Source: Candidatus Gastranaerophilales bacterium | GTDB lineage: Bacteria; Cyanobacteriota; Vampirovibrionia; Gastranaerophilales; Gastranaerophilaceae | NCBI GenBank assembly: GCA_021201175.1 | Contig: JAJQFK010000279.1 | Location: forward strand, 1 to 7,171 | Length of the DNA: 7,171 bases | Direction: 5' to 3' | The notes under the pieces: generated by a model | What the model was told of the DNA's origin: nothing | Database searches by the model: none | What the model saw: the letters and a program-made list of their open reading frames with translations, nothing else | Position numbers and translations under genes: made by a program | Shown here: positions 1 through 6,703 of the stretch, piece after piece | How the letters are laid out: every line of letters starts with the position of its first letter | How positions within the stretch are numbered: the stretch's first letter is position 1

Positions 1-765
1 GATAAAGAGATTTATAACGAATTAATGCTTGATGACGACGAAAAAAATTCTAAAAAAATGGCGCAAGAACATAATGACGCAAGAGAAAAGGAATTACAAA
101 ATAAATATCAAAATCCTAAATTAACAAAATCTCAAATACTGAAAGAATATATTGAAAAATATAAAAGATTATTTGAAGTTACAAATATATTTCCCAAATA
201 CCTCAAATTATTAAAGTTGTTCAAAAAATCAGGCATTTCAGATTCTACATTAAAATCAAATGAAATACTGCAAAATATAATGGCAGGTGTATATAAAGAA
301 AATTCATTAAAATTTTGGCATATTGATATGTTTGAATACAGCAATAGTAATGCTAAATCTTTTGAATTCAAAGGCTTATTTATTGAGCTTTATAATAAAA
401 ATCTATGTTATAAATATTCAAATGAAGGTTTTTTAATAATAAGTCAAAATTCACCTGCTTCTAATAACAAAAATATAATTGATAAAAATATGAAAAAGTT
501 TTATAAGAATTATAATATTGTTTTCTCAAATGACCGAATTTCGCCCGAATTAGTAATGCTGTTGAATAATTTAGCAAATCAAAAAATAAAAGTTTCTGTT
601 TCTTACGAAATGGGAAATATAAACATTATGCTTGAAGCCAAATTTAAAAAGTTATATGGAATAGCTTTATATAAATCCTTAAACAACCCTAAAAGTTATA
701 ACTCAGTTATTAAAGAAATCTATAAAATCTTTAGAATTATTGATTCTTTTATAGAAATATGTTGA
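1..765 (+). CDS. DUF3137-like protein, 5'-truncated by window edge
   Basis: The reading frame is open from the first base, so the ATG at 25 is probably internal and the true start lies outside; no convincing Shine-Dalgarno precedes that ATG. About 254 residues are visible. Codons 1-50 are charged and helical. A hydrophobic/basic stretch follows (IFPKYLKLLKLFKK, about codons 63-76). The rest matches what I remember of DUF3137: a 'SGISDSTLKSNEIL' segment, then FEFKGLFIELY (about 121-131), then YKNYNIVFSNDRISPELVMLL (about 168-188), like the family pattern 'f.GLF... YDVYS.D...ar.lLtp.lm..L', and a final 'kv.vS...n.i.i.le' strand pair. The family function is unknown; members are often membrane-linked. 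It converges on the kinase-like gene 57 bp away and shares no operon with anything visible. The family call rests on motif memory only; an unrelated lineage-specific protein is possible. Confidence 0.55.
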   Translation, partial: DKEIYNELMLDDDEKNSKKMAQEHNDAREKELQNKYQNPKLTKSQILKEYIEKYKRLFEVTNIFPKYLKLLKLFKKSGISDSTLKSNEILQNIMAGVYKENSLKFWHIDMFEYSNSNAKSFEFKGLFIELYNKNLCYKYSNEGFLIISQNSPASNNKNIIDKNMKKFYKNYNIVFSNDRISPELVMLLNNLANQKIKVSVSYEMGNINIMLEAKFKKLYGIALYKSLNNPKSYNSVIKEIYKIFRIIDSFIEIC

Positions 766-767
766 CA

Positions 768-794
768 ATTTGTTTATACATTGCAAATGTTTTT
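768..794 (+). terminator. possible weak intrinsic terminator after the DUF3137-like gene
   Basis: ATTTG (768-772) and CAAAT (784-788) can pair as a 5-bp stem around an 11-nt loop. Five T residues follow at 790-794, three bases after the TGA stop. The stem is short and A/T-rich, so termination strength is doubtful, but the position between convergent genes fits. Confidence 0.3.
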
Positions 795-822
795 GAGTTA
801 CTTATATAAAATTTTTACTTTA

Positions 823-2406
823 TTAGCTAAATTCCGCAAAAATATTCGGTTTTTGAGCGGCAGTTTGAATGGATGGGTGTTTTGACGGCGGCACAGAGGC
901 TGATGCCGAATGCAGCTTTAGATTAGGTTGTTTTAATTTTTTGTTTCTTTTATAAAGCAATCCTGCACCGATTCCTACAATTGCGATTCCTACAGCTATA
1001 GCTGTATACAATTTTTTATTTGTCTTTTTTATCGTTTGAACTGCATCATCAACTTTATCTTCCGGTTTTACGGCAGTTTTTACTTCTTCAAATAAACGTT
1101 TAATAAGATTTTCATCATCCGGAATATCAACTTGATTTGGTTCAAAATCATAGTCTTTAAACCTGTCTTTTAAGGCTGTAAGTGTTGATGTATAATATTC
1201 TTTTTGCTGTTCGTCTGATGAAGCAATATTTTTTTCTAATAAAGAAACAAGCTGATTATATGCACTTTGAATTTTTTGGCTGTTAGGAATTTTAGAGCCT
1301 AGAGCATCAGGGTTCAAAAATGTTCTTATTTGAATTTTGCCTAATTCTGTTTTGAGTATATCATCAGTCGGATTAGATAGTACTTGTTTAGCTGTTTTTT
1401 CGTATCCTACAGCTTTTTGCAGTGCCGTTTTTGCATGTTGAATGCTCTCGTGTGTATCATTTTCAGTTATGACTTCATCTAAATTTAATGATTTTAAAAA
1501 TTCTTCCATACTGCCATGATATAAATTCCCCTTATTTTTTATATATTCTCTAAAAAATTCTAAAGGATTTTGTTCTTTGCCGTCTTTTAAATATTTATAC
1601 ATCGTTCTGTATTCAAAATTAGAAGTATTAGAACTTACATTTAAGTACGGATTATCTGCAAGGCTTTTAATATCACCGAGATATTTAGGCGGGAAAAATG
1701 TTCTCATAAATTTTGTTTTATTTGGTTTATTTATATCTCTAAATAATTGACTGCCTTTTTTGAAAAAATCAGGATGAATCTCATCACTTCCCAGAATATT
1801 ACCATTATTATCTAAAAATTTATATGAACCAAAATCTATAAGTTTTGTTTTACAATCATCTAATATTTTTATATTTCCGCTTTGTAAGTCGCAGTTGACT
1901 ATACCGTTTTGATCCAGTTGTGCAAATTTAGGAAGTAAATCTTTTATATTATTTGAATTGATTTTCCCCTCGTGCGGATGAATTCCCGACACAAAATCTT
2001 CTATAAGTATGAAAATGCCTTTATGTTCAGCTGCATCATGAGCTTTTACTGCAATATCGGGATTTATTTTTTCTATTTCTTTTAAGGCATAAAATTCTTT
2101 TAAATTTTGACCTAAATCATTTTCGCCTGCGGGCATACCATTTATTATTGTTTTAGGAATTTTAACCGCAAAATCGTTAATCTTAAACACATCTGATGTA
2201 AACCCTGACGCTTTTTTTTTATTTTTGTCAGATGTTTTTGTAATAATGTCTTTTATTTCTTCATCAGGTATAAATCCGAATACTGACTTAATATCTGCTT
2301 CAAATGTATCCGCATTTCCTTTAAACGATATAACACCACCGGCAGGATTTTTATGTTTTAGAGAATTAATATATGAAACACATACAGGATTGATTGATGA
2401 AATCAT
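823..2406 (-). CDS. membrane-anchored protein kinase-like protein (atypical Ser/Thr-type fold)
   Basis: The 527 residues contain the kinase core landmarks in order: a loop GFTSDVFKI (68-76), the AVK lysine in DFAVKIPK (K82), a candidate helix-C glutamate (E104 or E110), a hinge-like FILIEDFVSG (132-141), a catalytic loop IVNCDLQSGN (D173, N178) and DFG in LIDFGS (D191). Asn replaces the usual His of HRD, but the ATP- and metal-binding residues are all present, so activity is plausible. Residues 300-460 look helical and charged. A hydrophobic segment (about 466-485) flanked by lysines suggests a C-terminal membrane anchor, followed by a 40-residue tail ending NIFAEFS. There is no signal peptide; the N terminus has ISFKGN (26-31). 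The ATG at 2406 is supported by GGAGG 12 bases upstream. It is transcribed alone, towards the DUF3137-like gene. The substrate is unknown; a signalling kinase, an effector-type kinase and a small-molecule kinase are all possible. Confidence 0.65.
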   Translation of the reverse strand: MISSINPVCVSYINSLKHKNPAGGVISFKGNADTFEADIKSVFGFIPDEEIKDIITKTSDKNKKKASGFTSDVFKINDFAVKIPKTIINGMPAGENDLGQNLKEFYALKEIEKINPDIAVKAHDAAEHKGIFILIEDFVSGIHPHEGKINSNNIKDLLPKFAQLDQNGIVNCDLQSGNIKILDDCKTKLIDFGSYKFLDNNGNILGSDEIHPDFFKKGSQLFRDINKPNKTKFMRTFFPPKYLGDIKSLADNPYLNVSSNTSNFEYRTMYKYLKDGKEQNPLEFFREYIKNKGNLYHGSMEEFLKSLNLDEVITENDTHESIQHAKTALQKAVGYEKTAKQVLSNPTDDILKTELGKIQIRTFLNPDALGSKIPNSQKIQSAYNQLVSLLEKNIASSDEQQKEYYTSTLTALKDRFKDYDFEPNQVDIPDDENLIKRLFEEVKTAVKPEDKVDDAVQTIKKTNKKLYTAIAVGIAIVGIGAGLLYKRNKKLKQPNLKLHSASASVPPSKHPSIQTAAQKPNIFAEFS

Positions 2407-2418
2407 GTTAATTCTTTA

Positions 2419-2423
2419 CCTCC
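2419..2423 (-). promoter_or_regulatory. ribosome binding site of the kinase-like gene
   Basis: The minus strand reads GGAGG followed by 12 bases and then ATG. It is a full anti-Shine-Dalgarno match and fixes the start at 2406. The spacing is a little long. Confidence 0.7.
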
Positions 2424-2442
2424 GAATTTTAACACGTAAAAT

Positions 2443-2472
2443 ATTGTATACACTTTTCATATAAAACGCCAA
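2443..2472 (-). promoter_or_regulatory. predicted sigma-70 promoter of the kinase-like gene
   Basis: On the minus strand TTGGCG (2467-2472, four of six consensus positions) is followed after 18 bases by TACAAT (2443-2448, five of six). Transcription would begin near 2436, giving a leader of about 30 nt that contains the Shine-Dalgarno. The -35 box falls inside the palindrome at 2458-2497. Confidence 0.45.
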
Positions 2473-2497
2473 AAAAAATTTTTTTGCGTTTTATATG
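2458..2497. repeat. 40-bp near-perfect palindrome upstream of the kinase-like gene
   Basis: CATATAAAACGC (2458-2469) is the exact reverse complement of GCGTTTTATATG (2486-2497). Between them lies one C, eight A and seven T, so the centre can pair as well, leaving only a C/A bulge. On the minus strand it lies 3' of ychF and overlaps the predicted -35 of the next gene. It could be an operator, a transcription end for ychF, or both. No T-tract follows the stem, so it is not a textbook terminator. Confidence 0.7.
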
Positions 2498-2542
2498 TTA
2501 CGGTATAGGCACGTGGAATATTTATACTTAACTACATATAAA

Positions 2543-2610
2543 CATCTTTGCAATGATGCTGTTGCCCGAAAGACAGCAAACTCAAGGCAAGAACGCGGGG
2601 TGGCACCAGA
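2543..2610. other. G+C-rich structured islet, candidate small RNA or ychF 3' UTR element
   Basis: From 2556 to 2610 I count 31 G/C in 55 bases, well above the A/T-rich flanks, with no gene. On the plus strand TGCTGT (2557-2562) pairs with ACAGCA (2573-2578), and the loop's TTGCC (2562-2566) can pair with GGCAA (2586-2590), giving a possible pseudoknot with an A-rich connector AACTCAA. GGTGGCACC (2599-2607) is self-complementary apart from its centre. Either strand could be the functional one: minus would be the ychF 3' UTR, plus an independent RNA with a TATACT box at 2523-2528 but no good -35. I do not recognise an Rfam family. Confidence 0.3.
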
Positions 2611-2616
2611 TTAAAC

Positions 2617-3714
2617 TTATACATTAAATCTAAAGTGGACAATATCGCCGTCTTGAATAACATAGTCTTTTCCCTCAAGACGGGTAACACCCCTTTCTCT
2701 TGCAACAGCATAAGAACCGGCACTAACAAAATCATTATATGCGGTAACTTCTGCTCTAATAAATCCTTTTTCAAAATCAGTATGAATAACACCTGCCGCT
2801 TGAGGAGCTTTTGCACCGTTTTTAACTGTCCAGGCTCTTACTTCTTTTTCTCCTGCCGTAATAAAAGTTGTTAAATCTAAAAGTTTATATACGGATTGAA
2901 TCATTCTTTCAATTCCCGAACTTTCAACACCAAGGTCTTGAAGATATGCTTTTGCTTCGTCTTGTGATAAATCTACAAGTTCCGATTCTATTTTTGCCGA
3001 AATTACTACAACATCAGCCCCGTGACTTTTGGCGTACTCTCTTACGCTTTCTACATAAGAATTACCTGATGCTAAATCAGTTTCACTAACATTCGCCGCA
3101 TAAATTACCGGTTTTATACACATAAGCTGCGAGGCTTTTGCAATTTCCAGTTCTTCATCTTCAAAATGTTCTTCTATATTTATAAATGCAGCATCAGATA
3201 AAAGTTCATTTAATTTAGTATAAACCTGATATTCTAATTTAGCCTGCTTATCTCCGCTTTTTGCCTGTTTACTTATTTTTTCAATTCTTTTTTCTAACGA
3301 TGCCATATCGGCAAGCGCCAATTCAGTATTAATAATTTCTATATCATCAAGCGGATTTATTTTGCCTGAAACATGAATAGTATTATCATCATCAAAACAC
3401 CTTACAACCTGAATTATGGCATCTACTTCTCTAATGTTATGAAGGAATTGATTGCCGAGACCTTCTCCTTTGCTGGCTCCTTTTACCAGTCCTGCAATAT
3501 CAACAAATTCAACAGCAGTTGGAATAACAACATTGGTTTTCACCAGTTTTTTGAGTACCTGTAATCTTTCATCCGGAACACTTACAACTCCGACGTTTGG
3601 TTCTATCGTACAGAACGGATAGTTCTCGCTTTGTGCATTTTTTGAAGATGTTAATGCATTAAATAAAGTTGATTTTCCCACATTCGGAAGTCCTACAATT
3701 CCAGCCCTGAGCAT
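2617..3714 (-). CDS. ychF: redox-regulated ribosome-binding ATPase YchF (OLA1/Obg-related)
   Basis: This is a universal P-loop NTPase of the Obg-HflX superfamily that binds ribosomes and hydrolyses ATP rather than GTP; it has been linked to translation control and oxidative-stress response. Its 365 residues match the usual length (about 363). Visible motifs are the P-loop GLPNVGKST (8-16), NYPFCTIEPN (31-40), DIAG (72-75), NVSE (208-211) in place of NKxD, which explains the ATP preference, and SAK (239-241). A coiled-coil helical insert covers roughly 130-200. The C-terminal TGS domain includes FITAGEKEVRAWTV (284-297) and ends in the canonical DGDIVHFRFNV. The ATG at 3714 begins the typical MLRAGIVGLPNVGKST; an AAAGGGA tract lies about 8 bases upstream. 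It appears monocistronic, with a dispersed-repeat tract upstream and the structured islet downstream. No residue appears to be missing. Confidence 0.97.
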   Translation of the reverse strand: MLRAGIVGLPNVGKSTLFNALTSSKNAQSENYPFCTIEPNVGVVSVPDERLQVLKKLVKTNVVIPTAVEFVDIAGLVKGASKGEGLGNQFLHNIREVDAIIQVVRCFDDDNTIHVSGKINPLDDIEIINTELALADMASLEKRIEKISKQAKSGDKQAKLEYQVYTKLNELLSDAAFINIEEHFEDEELEIAKASQLMCIKPVIYAANVSETDLASGNSYVESVREYAKSHGADVVVISAKIESELVDLSQDEAKAYLQDLGVESSGIERMIQSVYKLLDLTTFITAGEKEVRAWTVKNGAKAPQAAGVIHTDFEKGFIRAEVTAYNDFVSAGSYAVARERGVTRLEGKDYVIQDGDIVHFRFNV

Positions 3715-3957
3715 ATATTATTCCCTTTCAATATAATCTAATGTCGCACGCATTTTTCGATGACCTTCTTGAATTTTGTTTCACACCTTCAAGTCACTCA
3801 CTATGTTTTGCTAGGCGCAAAACTGTCGTTCGTTTTTTCGGTGCCACATCGGCGTTCCCTCATTTCATTCGGTCAGCCTACACAAAATCCGCTTTTGAAT
3901 TTTCTTTGCGCTCACAGAGTAGCGCCTCCGGAGCTTTGCTCCTGCCGGCTTAGTTGC

Positions 3958-3990
3958 GTCATTGCGAGGGCTTTAGCCCGTGGCAATCTC
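3958..3990 (+). repeat. 'gtcattgcgag...gcaatctc' repeat unit, forward copy
   Basis: This copy starts GTCATTGCGAG and ends GTGGCAATCTC, with an internal GGGCT-TT-AGCCC hairpin (3968-3979). It is the partner of the inverted copy at 4007-4034. The termini match a widespread intergenic repeat family that I know by its TTGCGAG and GCAATC ends. Confidence 0.7.
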
Positions 3991-4006
3991 TTACTATATT
4001 TTGTCT

Positions 4007-4034
4007 GGATTGCTTCGCTAACGCTCGCAAAGAC
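4007..4034 (-). repeat. 'gtctttgcgag...gcaatcc' repeat unit, inverted copy
   Basis: Read on the minus strand this begins GTCTTTGCGAGCG and ends GCGAAGCAATCC, matching the copy at 3958-3990 at both ends but with a different centre. The two copies face each other across 16 bp (3991-4006), so a transcript through them could fold into an imperfect hairpin. That hairpin would sit where the three-gene minus-strand operon should end. Confidence 0.7.
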
Positions 4035-4069
4035 AATTATAATCAGCGTAATATAAAAATAAAGTCTTA

Positions 4070-4885
4070 TCAACCTTTAATTACGGAATCCCCATGAAAT
4101 TTGATTTCAAAATCAGTTCCGGCAGGTATTCTTACAGAACCGCCTTTTGTAAAAAAGGTTATAAACGGCGCCGCAACAAGATTTAATGTATAAAACACAG
4201 CCCCGCCTACAAGCGGAACAAATGCTATAATATTTACTACCGGAATTATTGACATGGCGGAAGCACAACTTCTTGTACCCGCAAAGAATTTTTTACCCGG
4301 AGTCATAATCTTAGAAAAGTTTTTTTTGTATAAACGTTTACCTTTTATATCACTTCTAAAAACTTTTTTTGAGTTTGCAAGACTTACTTTGGTATTAATG
4401 TCTGATTTTATACCGTTAAAATATATTTCATTGATTTTAAGTTCTACAAGTCCGCCGTTGCCGGTTATTTGAGGTCTGTGAGAGTCTGTAACCGTACCCT
4501 TTACAATAGTTCCTGCCGGTACAATTGTTCCGTCGGTCGTAGTGAATCCGTTTTTTGCTTTAAAAGATACTTTTGTTCCTTTCGGAAGTGTATCTGATAT
4601 CATTGATAATGATACAATTTCAAGTCTTGTTCCGTTTGAAACAGTATAGTTTTTCCCTACAGGATTATATTTTACATTTGTTTTTACCGTCGGAGTTTTA
4701 TTTGATGAATTGTTTTGAATTTCATAATTTTCATCTGCACTTGCTTCGGGAAGCGGCGGCAAATTATTTTCATCTACTCCGAATTCTTTTCTTATATCAG
4801 TGTCTATTGAAGAATCAAAATCAATGCCAAACGCGTATGTATTACATACCAACAATATTAAAAGTATCGAGATTATCTTTTTCAT
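4070..4885 (-). CDS. exported, envelope-associated protein of unknown function
   Basis: I do not recognise a named family. Of 271 residues, the first 18-20 form a signal peptide (MKK, a hydrophobic core ISILLILLVC, then NTYAFG). A low-complexity Asp/Glu/Asn/Pro linker covers about 23-75. Residues 78-168 look beta-rich: LPKGTKVSFKAKNG (100-113), GTIVPAGTIVKGTV (119-132) and GNGGLVELKINEI (142-154). A long hydrophobic patch (about 209-246) could be one or two membrane helices, and the end returns to the PAGT theme in VRIPAGTDFEIKF (251-263). The repeated 'P-x-GT' strands recall surface or TrbI-like beta domains, but that is only a resemblance. It is the last gene of the three-gene run, 36 bp after the 591-aa gene. 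No clear Shine-Dalgarno is visible before ATG 4885, so translation may depend on the upstream gene or be leaderless. Confidence 0.8.
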   Translation of the reverse strand: MKKIISILLILLVCNTYAFGIDFDSSIDTDIRKEFGVDENNLPPLPEASADENYEIQNNSSNKTPTVKTNVKYNPVGKNYTVSNGTRLEIVSLSMISDTLPKGTKVSFKAKNGFTTTDGTIVPAGTIVKGTVTDSHRPQITGNGGLVELKINEIYFNGIKSDINTKVSLANSKKVFRSDIKGKRLYKKNFSKIMTPGKKFFAGTRSCASAMSIIPVVNIIAFVPLVGGAVFYTLNLVAAPFITFFTKGGSVRIPAGTDFEIKFHGDSVIKG

Positions 4886-4921
4886 ACTTTTATTTTATAT
4901 TAAATATTGTAATTTGGCATA

Positions 4922-6697
4922 TTATTTATTTTTTTCGCTGTAATTAGAAGTCATATCGTTTTTAATTCTGTCATATTCTCCTTTTACAGTATTAGAAACA
5001 GAACCGGTTGATTTATAATTCTTATAAAGTTTATCACAGTATGTACCGGCTTTATTCAATAATGCGCCCGATACTAAAGAAAAAATAAGATTTTTGGGCC
5101 CGGAAAACATTTTACTTGTGCCGTATACAAATGTAGCAAATGTGCCGGCGAGCGGTATACAAGTCGTAAGAGCCGCGGATACTCTTTCATCCTTATTATC
5201 GCCTTTGGCTACTGCGTATGCGCCGACTCCCGTCGGTAATAATACGGAAAGAACATCGGTAGGCGCTGAACCTACTTTCATTTCTGCCTGCTTTAAAAAA
5301 TATTCCCCTGTTTCCAGGTTTGCAGCTTTATTTAAATCTTTGCTTATTGCTTTGGATAATTTTGAAAATTCTTTAAACTCATTGTCAGATATTGTTATGT
5401 TGGCATCATTTAACCCTTTAAGAATAGTCATAATTTCTTCAAGCGAGCCTTTTGAACCTTGTGTATTAGTCTTTATAACCGTAGAATTTATTTCATTTAT
5501 TTGTTTTAAAATGGATTTCTTTTCCGCTTCATTATATAAAGAAGATTCTTTAAGATTTTTAATTAATCCGCTTGTTATTTTTGTTATTTTAGCGGAAATT
5601 TCTTTTCTTTCTTTTGCTTCTGCGGCTCCGGAACAATTTTTAAAGTTTTCGATTTCTGTTTTTAAAATGCTTAGGGTTTCTCTTGATTTCGCGTCATCCG
5701 GTTTTAAAGATTTGGAGAAATCACTAACTACACTTTTTATGTGTTCATGTACTGACGGAATGTTATTTGTTATAGATTCCTTTGCACTCATTATTTCTTT
5801 TTTCAGTTCTTTTTGAGCCTCTTTTGTTAAATCATCAGTTGCGTATGTTGCAAAATTTTTAGAGTTGAATGATATCTTATTATCCTTAAAGAATCTTTCC
5901 CGTATTTGTTCCGGAAGGTTTTCTATAAGCTTCATTCTTTTATTATCACGTGATTTTCTTGCCCCCATACTAAAGTTTTCATCAAACGTTTTTACTAAAT
6001 TATCTGAATGATATCCTAATTTCTCAGCCCATTCACCAAGAGTTAAAGTTACACCCTTAATTTCAATTTTTTGCGCCTTTTGTGCAGCATCTAAATTATT
6101 TATATTTTCTAAATGAAATTGATTTAATGAAGATGTAAGATTCTTTACTTTTATTCCTACTTTGTCATATTTACTTCCTAATGCATTATCTACTACTTTC
6201 TTAAAAGATTCAGTAGACTTATCGGCAAATTTTCGGGTTACTTTGTTCGTTTTAAAAATTTTATCAGCAATCATATCCTTAATTGCTGTAAAATTAGAAA
6301 CCGCTTGAAGTCCGTCAATACCTTTTTTTGCCGCTTTTCTGCCGTTATATGCCGCTTTATGCGTAATATTTTTTGTTTGTTTATTACTTGATTCTAAAAT
6401 TTTTTCAGCAAGATTTTCACTTATTTTCGATAATTTCTTGAAAGAACTTCCATGCCCGCCTTTTAGGAAAATTAAACCAAAAACACCCGCTGTGAAAATT
6501 GAAGAAGCCAGTGTTGAACCAAAAAGTATTTTCTTTTTATTGTTTTGACGTTTTTTTAAAGTTACTAAATCATAAGCCATTGGCTCTTTTTTATTCATAT
6601 TTACAGCAGCAATATTTGAGGAGGTTTTCAATTCGTACTTTGGAAACTCGCTGAATATATTTGAATTGGTATTATTTATATTGCTGTTTTGTAACAT
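4922..6697 (-). CDS. large helical membrane protein of unknown function
   Basis: Of 591 residues, the first 55 are polar and Asn/Lys-rich and include NIFSEFP (13-19). A basic patch KKRQNNKKK (48-56) precedes a membrane helix at about 57-79, which is followed at once by KGGHGSSFKKL (79-89). Residues 90-470 are almost all charged amphipathic helix with coiled-coil character and no recognisable catalytic motif. Three more hydrophobic stretches (about 479-498, 505-527 and 533-552) make a C-terminal membrane or pore-like region, followed by a polar tail. There is no cleavable signal peptide. The ATG at 6697 lies 6 bp after the stop of the 129-aa gene and has only a weak AAGAA upstream, so translational coupling is likely. 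The shape suggests a structural, tethering or secreted coiled-coil membrane protein, which is inference only. It is probably lineage-specific. Confidence 0.8.
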   Translation of the reverse strand: MLQNSNINNTNSNIFSEFPKYELKTSSNIAAVNMNKKEPMAYDLVTLKKRQNNKKKILFGSTLASSIFTAGVFGLIFLKGGHGSSFKKLSKISENLAEKILESSNKQTKNITHKAAYNGRKAAKKGIDGLQAVSNFTAIKDMIADKIFKTNKVTRKFADKSTESFKKVVDNALGSKYDKVGIKVKNLTSSLNQFHLENINNLDAAQKAQKIEIKGVTLTLGEWAEKLGYHSDNLVKTFDENFSMGARKSRDNKRMKLIENLPEQIRERFFKDNKISFNSKNFATYATDDLTKEAQKELKKEIMSAKESITNNIPSVHEHIKSVVSDFSKSLKPDDAKSRETLSILKTEIENFKNCSGAAEAKERKEISAKITKITSGLIKNLKESSLYNEAEKKSILKQINEINSTVIKTNTQGSKGSLEEIMTILKGLNDANITISDNEFKEFSKLSKAISKDLNKAANLETGEYFLKQAEMKVGSAPTDVLSVLLPTGVGAYAVAKGDNKDERVSAALTTCIPLAGTFATFVYGTSKMFSGPKNLIFSLVSGALLNKAGTYCDKLYKNYKSTGSVSNTVKGEYDRIKNDMTSNYSEKNK

Positions 6698-6703
6698 ATT
6701 TTA

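Larger units (their letters stand above)
3741..4040. repeat. gene-free G+C-rich repeat tract (MITE-like or intergenic dispersed repeat)
   Basis: The 355 bp between ychF and the envelope gene hold no credible gene. Most of it is near 50% G+C by eye, against much lower values around it. It contains several short inverted repeats, including GGAGC-TTT-GCTCC (3930-3942), and finishes with two mirrored copies of a 'cattgcgag...gcaatc' unit at 3958-4034. Such units are scattered between genes in many bacteria. I see no transposase, no clear terminal inverted repeats and no target-site duplication, so the outer limits are approximate. ychF must be transcribed from inside the tract, from the very short gap beside it, or by read-through. 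Confidence 0.6.

Noticed and set aside
2555..2590. CCCGAAAG...AGCA resembles the apical loop of bacterial SRP RNA
   Set aside because: The stem closing the GAAA tetraloop is not base-paired (C/A and C/C mismatches), and the conserved AGG and AGCAG internal-loop sides are not in register.
2598..2607. GGGTGGCACC resembles the T-box antiterminator core
   Set aside because: The specificity loop, stem I and the following CCGCG/terminator are missing, and no plus-strand gene lies downstream (it faces the 3' end of ychF).
2532..2816. 94-codon minus-strand open frame overlapping the 3' end of ychF
   Set aside because: Most of it is a frame-shifted reading of ychF, which ends canonically at 2617; it has no ribosome binding site or recognisable protein.
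3715..3740. TATATT as a ychF -10 box right before the gene
   Set aside because: It would leave a leader under 10 nt overlapping the ribosome binding site, and there is no matching -35 upstream.
3741..4040. CRISPR array or tRNA in the G+C-rich tract
   Set aside because: The repeats are inverted and only two in number, without regular spacers, and no cloverleaf with a TTC loop and anticodon arm can be drawn.
3741..4056. Two overlapping plus-strand open frames (70 and 98 codons) in the repeat tract
   Set aside because: They lie wholly within the G+C-rich repeat, have no Shine-Dalgarno, show Ser/Phe/Leu-rich translations without domain character, and read through hairpins.
5094..5816. 240-codon plus-strand open frame
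   Set aside because: It is antisense to the 591-aa gene, whose translation is coherent; the apparent length is a shadow of Lys/Glu/Ser-rich coding sequence.
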